Under the pieces are notes generated by a model. The model had not been told where the DNA came from and made no database searches. It saw only the letters and a program-made list of their open reading frames with translations. A DNA stretch of 64,000 nucleotides, taken from Oasisia sp. SBJ-2009. Lineage: Eukaryota > Annelida > Polychaeta > Sabellida > Siboglinidae. Location: the NCBI GenBank assembly GCA_964017155.1, contig OZ024857.1, positions 29,799,565 through 29,863,564 on the forward strand. Direction: 5' to 3'. Shown here piece by piece: positions 22,970 to 44,189 of the stretch (positions are counted from its first letter, which is position 1; each line of letters opens with the position of its first letter). The translations under genes were made by a program, and so were the position numbers.

Positions 22970-24779
22970 GGGTATCTAAAATGTGATGTATTGTTTTGTT
23001 AAATTCCTGTTTTCTACCATTTATGGTGGAAAATATAGGTGTTTTTGGTGAGACAAATCTACATCGACTCTAAATAACAGAATTCTATGTAGTGGACAAT
23101 ACTTGTCTTGGTATATCAAAGACAATAACTGAAAAGAGGGGAATTGGAATATATATCCTTATAACCTTTCCTGTAAGGGACAGAACCTTTCCCTACAGAT
23201 TTTCTTAAAACTCTTACCCTTACACATTAAAATATACTGAAAGGCCCTGGGATAAAATATACTCTTCCCCTTAGTAACAAATAGTTGATACTCTTAGATG
23301 ATACTGCCAACATATTTAAATCTCTCAGACACAACATAAAACTAAATCTTAAAATTTGCCATTTTACAGAAATTCCTGAGTATGCCTGGTTAGGATTTGT
23401 TGCTCTAGTGTGGTGTCAGTCATGGTTCTGCAGTGTTGTGTAATGCTGATGTCACAATTCCGCCAGGCTGGCATCACGAAAGCTCCCGTTTAATGTCAAT
23501 TATATTGCATAATACATATATACATGTACATGCATATTTGTACTTATTAGAATATTTGTGGGAGGAGGGTAAAAAAGGCCACGTTTATTTTATGCAGTTA
23601 TTACACCTTCTTGGAGCCAGAATGCTTACGGTATAGTGTACTTGCTATAAAGGAGCACATTAGGACACCGTAAAACTATTTTACATACCCATACATGTAA
23701 AGGGCCGACCAGAATGGGGATCTAAATATCCCTAATAAGTAGCAATAATTACAGAGTAGATGTTTTTTCGTGCAGGATGAAATACGTGATGAGAAGGTAA
23801 CTTATATTCCCTTGACGTATTTAACATGTCGTAAATGGCAACTGCAGAAATGAAGTGGTCTGTTGAAAAGTTGGTAATTTTTTAGAAATAATAAAACATG
23901 CCATCTTTATGTATGTACAGATTTATCGTTAAGATGGCTCTGTAGGGACTTTCACAGAGGGACACTTCTCACCCTTCCACATAGCTCAACACACAGAACT
24001 AACCAGGGCCCAATCCTGTCATTCTTCCCTTCTGGAGAGGTCAAGTGAAACCAACCCCAACCTGGGTCTGGCCCACCACATCTGTTTACAGAGAAGTAAC
24101 TGTAATACACCAACCTGTCTTATGACATGAATTGGTAATAACAAAACAAATCACTTAATTGTATCCATTTAATGTTTAATAGAATATTGAAACCATAGAC
24201 ACAACTAAAATATCAACTTTGATACTGCAGTGCAAGAAATTATATATAAAAATAAATGTTACAAGATGCAGGAAATTATATATACCGGTATATATAAAAA
24301 TAATTATAATATATATTGCATTACATTCTTTTACTGGTCAATTGTAAATAAAAGTTATAATGTAAAACAATACTTATTATATCCATGATTCTACTGAACC
24401 CTTCTTAAATCATTAGTTTAATTGGTTTTATTGTGATATGCATTCAGTAATCTGGCGGTATATACCCTATATCCTCATAAGACACTTTTGGTCCACTCTG
24501 AAACCCTTCAAGACTGACTTGTATGTTTTAACTTACTTGTGAATACTATGTAAAATATAAAAAAATGTCCTACCTTCCTTCACCTATGAAGAAAATTTGA
24601 TCACTGAGAACTGCAAAATGTTGTCTTACTAAATACTTTCATGTGACAAAGCAGATAGTATATATTATAGCAAAGCCGTTAATGCAAGTGACGTCAAATG
24701 TTTGCATGGCATACATGGCTACTTCTGTGGAATGTTACTTCTGTGGAATGTTTCATGGTTGCAATGTCTTCAGTTCTGA
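22970..24779. other. Convergent intergenic region, no gene seen
   Basis: Downstream of both the CYTH gene (plus) and TYMS (minus). AT-rich, with a palindromic patch TATATACCGGTATATA near 24285. For TYMS the first minus-strand AATAAA that I see is at about 24427-24432. Confidence 0.4.
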
Positions 24780-35622
<10,843 letters not shown>

Positions 35623-35639
35623 CTGACTTGTATCTAAAA

Positions 35640-36540
35640 TGAAATGTCGCATGTTTACTGTAACTAACTGTTAGTGTTACTAACATCAGAATACATTTGT
35701 TTGTAATCCAGAAAAGATTATAACAAACTTTATTTTCAGTTAATTTAACAGTGAATTTACCATATTAATGAAAATATGAATGTGATCTTAAACAAAGCCT
35801 GTGTATCACAGGACCCTGCAAAACAATGATCTTCTCTGTCAGTGAATGAGAATTTACGCTTCGCATTAATTCATGAAAATTAATGTGGATTAATGTTGTG
35901 CAGTGTGACCACAGGGCAACAACTCTGAGGCGAGTGATTGCTCTCACTCCTTACGGCTTGCGTTAAAGGGAATAGAAACAAGGCTTTACCTAAAATTCGT
36001 TTTCCATGTATACATAATATTAAATAAAAACATAAAAGAAAAAAAATACATTTGTTGTATAAATTTGGTTTTAAACCCGTCAGCATAGCGATTCCCACGG
36101 AAAACTGAAAGTTAATTAGCAAGGCAATCACGTGGTATCGTGGCATCAAAGTTGACAGGCTGGCCCTTTCTATGTATTTGGAGCATTTTTAAAAGGATAG
36201 ATTCTGGGTCAAAATGAGCGTCATAATAAATGTAATGCAGACACTAGTCATTACAGGGAGCAAATACATTCCATACGAATCAAACTTTGTTATAAAATTG
36301 AAGCCAGAGGTTTTGCGGAAGCCTGACTGAGCATCAATTTTCTGAGTAATTGTATCAATTGCAGCCAACGGAAGATAAGGATTAAGGACACATACATTAC
36401 AAAAATGTTACCTCGGACAGAAATGTCATGCAATCTATTAACATTATTATAGTACAATAAGTACATTAATATCACTAGTATGCCGATGTGTGAAGGAGTT
36501 GGATATTTAACGTAACACTTTAAATCTGGGACACCAATAC
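35640..36540. other. Upstream region of TYMS; TTAA-type repeat end at 35963
   Basis: It should hold the TYMS 5' UTR exon and promoter, but I cannot place them. TTAAAGGGAATAGAAACAAGGC at 35963 is the same terminal sequence as TTAAAGGGAATAACAACAAGGC at 60263, so a related TTAA-type element begins here and runs right. Confidence 0.4.
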
Positions 36541-36545
36541 CGCAA

Positions 36546-36630
36546 ATCTGCATAGCTCAGTTGGTAAATGGGTTCATCAGTTGCATTTGCTTTTACAAAT
36601 GGAAGGACAACGGTTCGACCCTGACAAACA
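36546..36630 (+). mobile_element. tRNA-like pol III head (SINE or tRNA pseudogene)
   Basis: TAGCTCAGTTGGTA is a consensus A-box and GGTTCGACCC a consensus B-box, about 60 bp apart. Between them CATTTG-CTTTTA-CAAATG can pair. The acceptor stem does not pair, so it is not a functional tRNA. Confidence 0.55.
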
Positions 36631-36710
36631 AAACACTAATATCTTTTACACTTTTATGTGTTCATTAAATAGTAATTATAAACCGAATAATTAAAAACCA
36701 ATGAACGATG

Positions 36711-36955
36711 TACTGCTTGTGTTTTAATTGTTGTAGTAATTATTTATTCGCGACGATAATGAAAATATGGTAATTATGTAGTTATAATTAACGATGATGT
36801 ATATTTCTAAATTTAAATTGTTACTACTCTTGAAAACAAATTGTGATTTCTCTTGATAAATGAAATTTAGAAATATACATCATCGTTATATACAAATAAC
36901 ATATTTTCATTTTTGTGGCGTGAAATAATTACTACAAAAATGAAACAAATACAGG
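36711..36955. mobile_element. AT-rich palindromic MITE
   Basis: The left arm GTAATTATTTATTCGCGACGATAATGAAAATATGG..GATGATGTATATTTCTAAATTT returns inverted as AAATTTAGAAATATACATCATC..CATATTTTCATTTTTGTGGCGTGAAATAATTAC. Arms are about 95 bp around a 45-bp spacer. Confidence 0.8.
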
Positions 36956-37020
36956 CAGTAGTCTACATCATTGCTTTATGATTTGATTTATAATTATTAT
37001 TTTGTGAAAAGTTAAGCTTT

Positions 37021-37023
<3 letters not shown>

Positions 37024-37066
<43 letters not shown>

Positions 37067-37421
37067 CTTATCTCTTTTAACTAACTACAGTCGACATTAC
37101 TGAACATAAATTTACTCTATATAAAGTTTATTATTAATTTAACTAAATGCATAGCAACTAGGCAAAGATTTTCTCCTACCTGCTATGTGAGTACAACAAC
37201 TGTTTCCCTAATTCACAGAGCAGTGACATCACTGCTCTGCGAATTAGGGAAACTCATTCCTAATCGACATCATAGGCTAGAAATATATATATATATTATA
37301 TATATATATATAATATATATATATAATTTATCAGAATTTAAGCAGAAAAGTATTCACACATGTCACAACTATGTAATGTAATGTACATGTATGTATGTAT
37401 GTATGTGTGTATATATATATA

Positions 37422-37472
<51 letters not shown>
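37024..37472. repeat. Three (TA)n tracts with an intervening hairpin
   Basis: (TA)n at 37024-37065, 37282-37324 and 37420-37472. Between the first two is a 24-bp-arm hairpin at 37202-37253 (GTTTCCCTAATTC..GAATTAGGGAAAC). Confidence 0.9.
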
Positions 37473-37477
<5 letters not shown>

Positions 37478-38479
37478 CATGGGGGCAAATTTTAAATGAC
37501 TTTTTTTGTAAAACACCACAACAATTGTGGATCTGGTACAACAACAAATTAAATAGTACTAAGCTGTACTCACACAGCGAGACACTGTATACTAAGTATA
37601 AGCCTGTTGATTTGTTTCATACTGGCATATCAGAGAGTCAACTGTTTGAACACATTGTACACAATTAAACAACACTGGCTAACAGATGTTAGTAAATAAA
37701 TAACGTGATAATTATGTAGAAAACTTGGTGCAGTTCTATGTATAATTGTATATACAGGCACTGCAGTGGCCTTTCTACTGTGCTTATAGCCTGGCTGTCA
37801 CCGAGCTTGTTGACTTCAAAGTATCATGTGTCAACTGATAGCAGCCAAGCTATCTTGTACTAGTGGCGTGTTCTATTTATATCTATGCACTAACCAGAAA
37901 GTAATTCGGGGTTGCTGTATTTGGCAACAAAGCGAAGTAGGTCGCGCATGCGCACGGTCGCGTAGGGCAGAAATCCGTAAACAGCAGCGTAGCTAAGCCG
38001 GGGAGTGCTGTGTTATGTTGGTTAGTCGTTCGTTTTGTGGCTGTTATAACTGTTGTTAATTAGTCCTTTTTGTGCATGGACATATGTGAGTAATGGCACA
38101 CTTGGCTGACCAAATAAACCATCTTGATAGTGTGTCGTTGAATCGCTATAGCGCAGAAACTGTCATTATCGGGATAGATGTCCCAGACCCGTACAGCTTG
38201 GAGGCTTGACACTGACAGGACGGAATGGGTAGATGATGTGTCAAAGTGGCCCTTTGTAGATTATGGCTGCATTTACACATAGTTCATAAACATTCCGGGT
38301 ATGTAGACTGCGGAAGCCCTGAAGTCATTCAGAAGTCACGATTCGTACCCACTATCTCGCAGCTAGCACATGTGCAGACTGTTGTGTATCATGCATGCAT
38401 GTGGTGTATCGTACATGTTACTGCTGACATTTTAAATATCCCATAACAATTTTAGACATTGATCTAAATATGTTATCTT

Positions 38480-38765
38480 GCCTTATTTTTATACATACAA
38501 ATTATGTATTGTTTTTGTCGGTATTTATTTATTTGTTCGAATGTTTAGTGTGTGTTTCTCATGTAAATAGTGTAATCATTAGTTTTAGGTTTTTCTAGTC
38601 ATCGACTTATGATCAATTTAATGTGTATACTTATTTATCTGAACATAATTTTGACGGTTATATTTATTATTATTATTTTATAACACATAATGAGTAATTT
38701 GATATGTTATTATACAACACTTTGAGCATGCTGGCTTTATAAATAATAAATATTATTATTATCAC
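38480..38765 (+). mobile_element. LINE 3' UTR with (ATT)n tail inserted in the 37.9-39.7 kb remnant
   Basis: An AT-rich stretch ending AACACTTTGAGCATGCTGGCTTTATAAATAATAAATATTATTATTAT, the CACTTTG...GCTATATAAATAATAAATATTATT form of L2/CR1-like 3' ends. No RT coding is left. Confidence 0.5.
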
Positions 38766-38929
38766 AGAGCCCTGTTTTTGTACTGAGAGCGAAAGTCACA
38801 AAGTCATGATAAGTGTTAATTAGATCATTCTGTGATTTTAATCATGCATGGTTTATATGAATCAACATGTCTGATACGTATTCTGGTTCATGACAATGTG
38901 AAGAATTAAACGTCATTAGACAGTCAGTA

Positions 38930-39170
38930 TAATATTTTCTATAGTTTTCTAAAGACTTTTTTTAACAATTCTATAGGAAATGTTCTGTAGGATATTCCAT
39001 GTAGGAAGTATTCCATAGAAAACTACGAAATATCCTATGATTTTCTATAGAATATTATTTTCTATAGGCAATATCCTATGGTTTTCTATAGTAAAAATCC
39101 TGTAGACTATTCTATGGAAAACTAAATGCAAACATCCTATAAAATATTGTATAAAAAAATCAATAGTTTT
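38930..39170. repeat. Degenerate array of TTTTCTATAGnATATT-type units
   Basis: About ten diverged occurrences of TTTTCTATAG, TTCTATAGAATATT, TTCCATAGAAAAC and ATATCCTATGGTTTTCTATAG in both orientations. An old palindromic satellite-like tract. Confidence 0.7.
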
Positions 39171-39769
39171 GCAAAGGGAATATTTATCAGAATAATGAAA
39201 GCCTATAGTTATATTATCAAAACACTATTATGACTGCATTATCATAGCAAAACAGTAAACTAAAATCACTATGTGTGGATGTGTTGTGGTGTAAATATAC
39301 TGTACATATAACAACACCAATTTACAAACATGTGCAGAAACGATGCAACAAATCCTGTTGTGCTCTTTGACTTTGGGCATCCATGCAATGCATACGATGG
39401 ATAGCTGCCTAGTTGACACAAACGACTTCACGCAATGACCCTTAGCTTAGCCTTAGGTTTATCTGCCCCAATATTCCGGCAAATGGGAAGTATCCACACT
39501 GACAGGCAATCTACATTTTCTGATAAAGTATAACAAGTGAAAAATTGCATTTTCATGGGCATGACCACCGGGTATGAACTTGTGGACAACGACACACCGC
39601 CCTGTTTACATGTGACCGCCTGCTGCAGCAGCCGCTTTCTGCCCTACAAACTCCGTACAAACAAACCGCCATGTGCGTTTAATTTATTCATGACGTCAAA
39701 ACGCAACCCCGAATAGCTCTAGCCGTTTGGGAGCCTGTACCACTGTATTATGATATTATAATGCTACAC

Positions 39770-39885
39770 ATCGATAAAAATGTGTACGTAAATAATGCGC
39801 TTTCCTCGTCGAGTCACTACCGCCACAGTGAACTCCGTCAGGTGGCGCCGAGGAAAGCGCGTTATTTACGTACACATTTTGATAG
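39770..39885. mobile_element. 116-bp near-perfect hairpin MITE
   Basis: The arm ATCGATAAAAATGTGTACGTAAATAATGCGC..TTTCCTCG (39770-39808) returns inverted at 39849-39885 (CGAGGAAAGCGCGTTATTTACGTACACATTTTGATAGAT). Only about 3 mismatches over 37 bp, with a 40-bp spacer (GTCGAGTCACTACCGCC..). Confidence 0.9.
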
Positions 39886-40240
39886 ATTTCAGGCATTAAT
39901 AATTATTTGTGGATCATGTGACAAGTGTATACGCGTAGTACAGGTATAGTAGATACACCATGCGAAATTTTGTCATCGTAGGTGAACATTTTGATTGTTT
40001 TTTCGAGGTGCGAGCCTAAACTGCAAAAGTACCCACATTTATACAACCACAATTCTACACCTTTACATTTAGATTTTTAAATGAAATAAACTTAACTAAC
40101 ACAGTGCTGGGCGTCAACTATTTCATACAGACCGGTGTGGTTGTGAATGTTGTCTAACAACGGGAGTCGGTTTCCCGCCGGCGCGAACTAAACGGAAGAG
40201 GGAGGTCCGGCATGCACTAGACTTTAGTCTAGACTTTTAG

Positions 40241-40820
40241 TAGTCTCGCTTAACCGACTGTCGGTCGGCTGCGGAACTACGCCGAGAAGACAGTCTGGCC
40301 CCATTTGCGGCTTTTGTTTGGTATCCGTGTGATCTATACAATGATGCCACCTCACGGACACTGCCGTAATTTTTTTTTTTTTATAAACAACTGCAAATTT
40401 GTATTTCTATTTATTTTGTGTTAATATAAGTTTAATTCTGAATAGTTTTTTAGAATACAGCATTATTTGATAAAAAGGTATCCTTATTTAATTGGTATGC
40501 TATCCGTGTGGGGCTAGACAATGCTGCCACCTCACGGATACTGGTTAATCCTGCCGTAATTCTTATTTATATATTATACTTACTTTTGTGTTAATTTAAG
40601 TTCAATGTTGAATACTTTTCATAGGATATCATTATCTTGTAAAAGTATATCGTTATTTAATTTTTTATTTCATAGTTGGCCTGAGAGCCAATCAGCGTCT
40701 CTACCCTAATCTGGGGTAAGGCTACCCGGATGTAGAAACTTAAGCCCATTAACTGTCCCAGGCGGAGTTGAGGGGGCTTAAAAGTGCTGCCACCTCACGG
40801 AGTCTGGGTAACCGAGGCTA
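40241..40820 (+). mobile_element. Non-autonomous 9-bp-TSD element, copy 1 (full length)
   Basis: Begins TAGTCTCGCTTAACCGACTG and ends CAGACTCC-complementary ..GGGTAACCGAGGCTA, so the termini are imperfect inverted repeats. It is flanked by GACTTTTAG at 40232-40240 and 40821-40829. Inside, two diverged tandem halves of about 220 bp each carry TATCCGTGTG..CTGCCACCTCACGGA..GCCGTAATT..TTATTTGATAAAA-like sequence. A third CTGCCACCTCACGGA sits near the right end. No coding frame. Confidence 0.9.
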
Positions 40821-40945
40821 GACTTTTAGTACCTGCTGGGGGCGCAATGGGGGCACTAACCTAGTTGTAATACAGATGTGAGGTGGTAGCACTTTTAAAA
40901 CTTTTAAACCCTCGACTCTGCCTGGGAAATTAATGGGCTGCAGTT
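40741..40945. repeat. Inverted partial duplication at the right end of copy 1
   Basis: 40741-40802 (GCCCATTAACTGTCCCAGGCGGAGTTGAGGG..AAAAGTGCTGCCACCTCAC) recurs inverted at 40878-40945. This makes an imperfect hairpin of about 65-bp arms that extends beyond the element. Confidence 0.8.
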
Positions 40946-41159
40946 GTAACCACCAGGGTAAATGTCAATGGTGAATGTACGTTATATTTAAGTCGATCGG
41001 TTATGTGTCTACAATTAAAATATTACGTGTAAAATGTTTTGAATCAAAAACGTAACCAGAGACGACGCCAAGTTTGAGAGCTAACTGGAATTACTCATGA
41101 GAGGAAGGTTCCAATCGACTCGATGGGCGTGACTGCGGACTATCAGGGGGCGTGTCGCG

Positions 41160-42236
41160 TTGTCGCGCCTACATTTTTCCGGTCGTTAAAAACGGTCCGA
41201 TTGGCGTTTCTGCGCATGCGTAATAAATGTAAAATCATCAATGTGCAGCGAAACAACAAAGCATTTTCGATATAAATGCCACTGGCTGTTCGTTAAGTCT
41301 CATGTGATGATTACTGCGAAGAGTTTCTTAAAATGTCGTTCAAGGCAATAAAATATTACGTTTTTATAAATCACTGTCACGGATTATGGCGCGCTACAGT
41401 CACGTGATTTACCCTTGCTATCAAAATATGCCTCGAAACTTGTTTGCCTCTAGTCTCGCTTAACCGACTGTCTGTCGGCTGCGGAACTACGCCGAGAAGA
41501 CAGTCTGGCCACATTTGCCGGCTTTTGTTTGGTATCCGCGTGATCTTATACAAAGCTGCCACCTCACGGACACTGTCGTAGTATATATTTTTTATAAACA
41601 ACTGCAAATTTGTATTTCTATTTATTTTGTGTTAATATAAGTTTAATTCTGAATAGTTTTTACAATACAGCATTATTTGATAAAAATGTATCCTTATTTA
41701 ATTGGTATGCTATCCGTGTGGGGCTAGACAATGCTGCCACCTCACGGATACTGGTTAATCCTGCCGTAATTCTTATTTTATAAACAACTGTAAATTTGAA
41801 TTTTTACTTACTTTTGTGTTAATATAAGTTCAATGTTGAATACCTTTCATATGATATTAGTATCTTGTAAAAGTATATCGTTATTTAAATTTCATAGTTG
41901 GCCTGAGAGCCAATCAGCGTCTCTACCCTAATCTGGGGTAAGGCTACCCGGATGTAGAAACTTAAGACCCACACTTTCCCCAGTTGAGGGGCTTAAAAAT
42001 GTTGCCACCTCACGGAGTCTGGGTAACCGAGGCTAGTTTGCCTCGTGTTAATTTGCGACAAATAACTTTGCTAACAGGTTATATAGATCCCAACGAACAA
42101 CCCGTAGTATTTATACCATAAATGTTTTGTCCTTTCGCTGCACATTGATGATTTTACATATATCGCGCATGCGCAGAAACATCAATCGGAACGTTTTTAA
42201 CGCCGGAAAAAATGTAAGCGCTACAGCGTCCAGAAT
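41160..42236. mobile_element. Outer TIR element interrupted by copy 2 of the 9-bp-TSD family
   Basis: Arm 41165-41275 (TTGTCGCGCCTACATTTTTCCGG..AAACGGTCCGATTGGCGTTTCTGCGCATGCG..AATGTGCAGCG) returns inverted at 42122-42236. Arms are about 110 bp and roughly 85% similar. The interior includes the later insertion 41451-42035. Confidence 0.8.
41451..42035 (+). mobile_element. Non-autonomous 9-bp-TSD element, copy 2 (full length)
   Basis: Aligns with copy 1 along its whole length, about 90% or better by eye. Begins TAGTCTCGCTTAACC and ends GGGTAACCGAGGCTA. Flanked by the perfect 9-bp duplication GTTTGCCTC at 41442-41450 and 42036-42044. Confidence 0.92.
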
Positions 42237-42494
42237 ATTCAGAGCAGGCCAAAATTCGTGGTACTTAATTACATCAATCTTGCGTTCTAACTTGTCCACG
42301 TGGACAGCCTTTTTTTTACACGGGACATGTGATAATGTTTCCACGTGGTTTTGCTTGTGTTTATATTGTATACATGGTGAAAACAAGTATTCGTAACTAT
42401 TTAGGTAAACCCAGACGTATTTGTTTCGAATTCCGTGCTTACAGTCTGTAATGTGTGATCATACTCTGCACATTTTATCTCAACGCATTGAACA

Positions 42495-43190
42495 GAAATA
42501 TTATTGAATTGAATTGAAATTTATTTTCAACAACAACAATTACTACATTATACAGTCACAGACAGTGCATACAATTCCATTTGTTGAATAAAGGGTAAAA
42601 GAAGAAACACTTATCATGTTTACCCTAATAATTGCATACATAAAGCATCTGAACAGTGCAATAGAAGGTGCGAAAACATTATTTACATGTATAACCATAC
42701 GACATTTAATCGAAAAAAAGACCTTGTGACATTTATTGAAGAAAAAAACCTTTATAACAATAAACAATCTGAATGTTTAATTTAGTTTTCTAATTTATGT
42801 TGGCAAAATAGTCTAGGACTCTAACACATAACTATTCAACAGTCTACCTGTATAACACTTTTTTAAATGATGATATGAAATAAAAATATAATAGAAATTG
42901 CTGTGTGCACCCACTTTGTCTTTGAGGAGAAAGTATATATGTGTCATTTGGTAAATTTAATGTACATGTCTGTCGTGAGTTTTTTGCATTTAAAATGAAT
43001 GATGTGTGTAAATAAATAATAAAACAATGTAAAAGTAATACATTAATTAGTAATACGAATATAAAGTTGGTACAAGTGTAATATCATTGATTTTATTCAA
43101 CAAACAACACAAATTACACACGGACAGTCTTGAATACAACATAAATAAATACATATTTTCCCGAATATGCAAATTATTTTGTTTATATTA
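42495..43190 (-). mobile_element. LINE-like 3' UTR with (ATTGA)n tail, minus strand
   Basis: On the minus strand the sequence ends GTTGTTGTTGAAAATAAATTTCAATTCAATTCAATAAT, an AATAAA signal followed by a short TTCAA repeat, as in many LINE 3' ends. The remaining part is AT-rich with no RT motif left, so the extent is uncertain. Confidence 0.45.
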
Positions 43191-43214
43191 CAGTAATTAC
43201 AGTAATAATAACAG

Positions 43215-43885
43215 CAGACAATAGCTGGCCTGACGTCCCAGCTCGAAAGCAACAAAAAATCACCGCCCTGGAAGAATGGGTCGAACGACTGGAGGGTGAG
43301 TGCGACAGAGTGGAACAGTATTCCCGTAGGGGCAATTTGAGATTTAGCGGCATTCCTGAGACTGGGGAGGGAGAGGACACTACGGCTAATGGTTAATCCT
43401 GCCGTAATTCTTATTTTATAAACAACGGTAAATTTGAATTTTTACTTACTTTTGTGTTAATATAAGTTCAATGGTGAACACTTTTCATATGATATTATTA
43501 TCTTGTAAAAGTATATCGTTATTTTAATTTTTATTTCATAGTTGGCCTGAGAGCCAATCAGCGTCTCTACCCTAATCTGGGGTAAGGCTGCCCGGATGTA
43601 GAAACTTAAGCCCTTATACTGTCCCAGGCGGAGTTGAGGGGGCTTAAAAGTGCTGCCACCTCACGGAGTCTGGGTAACCGAGGCTACTAAGGTGGTCGAG
43701 TTTATCAATTCCAAAATGGCCTATAGTACCCCCCCCCCCCCAGTGTCTCAGGAGGACATTATTGTCAGCCACATGCTGGGCAAGAGGAGTGACACTGGCG
43801 ACCGGCGCCGCGTCGTAGTTGTTCGATTCAATAAAGTTACGGTGCGTGACGGAGTGATACGGGCGAGGAGCCGATTACGCAATAG
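43215..43885 (+). mobile_element. LINE ORF1-like coding fragment, split by copy 3
   Basis: 43240-43390 encodes KITALEEWVERLEGECDRVEQYSRRGNLRFSGIPETGEGEDTTA in two parts. The frame continues after the insertion, at 43688, as KVVEFINSKM, SQEDIIVSHMLGKRS and RRRVVVVRFNKVTVRDGVIRARSRL. A coiled coil with EQYSRR.NLRF.GIPE followed by an RRM-like VRF segment is typical of ORF1 proteins of L1/Tx1- or CR1-like LINEs. From about 43885 the sequence switches to repeat R1. Confidence 0.75.
43391..43686 (+). mobile_element. 9-bp-TSD element, copy 3 (left half missing)
   Basis: Corresponds to the right half of copies 1 and 2, from GGTTAATCCTGCCGTAATTC to GGGTAACCGAGGCTA. The left TIR is absent. The host ORF1 frame shows where it entered: CTAA.TGG on the left and CTAAGGTGG on the right look like a decayed 9-bp duplication. 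Confidence 0.88.
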
Positions 43886-44170
43886 GGCCTGTAAGTGGGT
43901 CACGATACATGGCGTGACTCCGCGCGGTTGGAGCTTATTGGGGTCTAAGCGAGACAATTGGGGACTGGCACAAGAATAATACACAATAAAATATTTTGCC
44001 CCAAACAGGTTGTACTACGCCAAAAATGACACTTTTTATTATTATTTTATTTTTTATTAAGATCGCTAAACGCAAGTAATTGCCGCTATTGCCATGGCAA
44101 CCACCATTATAATCGATAAAAATTCATTCATGATTTCCGTGATCATTGTAACCGGCAAAGTGTGAAAATT
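43880..44170 (+). repeat. Dispersed repeat R1, copy B
   Basis: Plus-oriented relative of 34795-35335: GTAAGTGGGTCACGATACATGGCG, ATTTTGCCCCAAACAGGTTGTACT, TTGCCATGGCAACCACCAT, ATTTCCGTGATCATTG and ACCGGCAAAGTGT. Confidence 0.75.
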
Positions 44171-44189
44171 AAAATTGGGAGGGTCAGTT

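Larger units (their letters stand above)
37895..39716 (+). mobile_element. Degenerate YqaJ/SWIM-type DNA transposon remnant with imperfect TIRs
   Basis: ATTCGGGGTTGC (37904-37915) and GCAACCCCGAAT (39703-39714) are inverted. Further in, GTAGGGCAGAAA recurs inverted, suggesting long decayed TIRs. Plus translation from 38094 reads VIIGIDVPDPYSLE, EWVDDVSKWPFVDYGCIYT, FINIPGM, TAEALKSFRSHDSY and later YHACG-like residues, with stops and shifts. This resembles the N-terminus of invertebrate SWIM-finger/YqaJ-recombinase transposon proteins (IDVPDPY.L..W.DD...WP.V.Y.DIY..L). The family assignment is from memory of the motif, not a search. Confidence 0.6.

Noticed and set aside
36546..36630. Functional tRNA gene
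   Set aside because: A- and B-boxes are good but there is no acceptor stem and the arm lengths are wrong.
37202..37253. miRNA precursor
   Set aside because: The stem is nearly perfect and the loop only 4 nt, with (TA)n tracts on both sides; more like a palindromic element.
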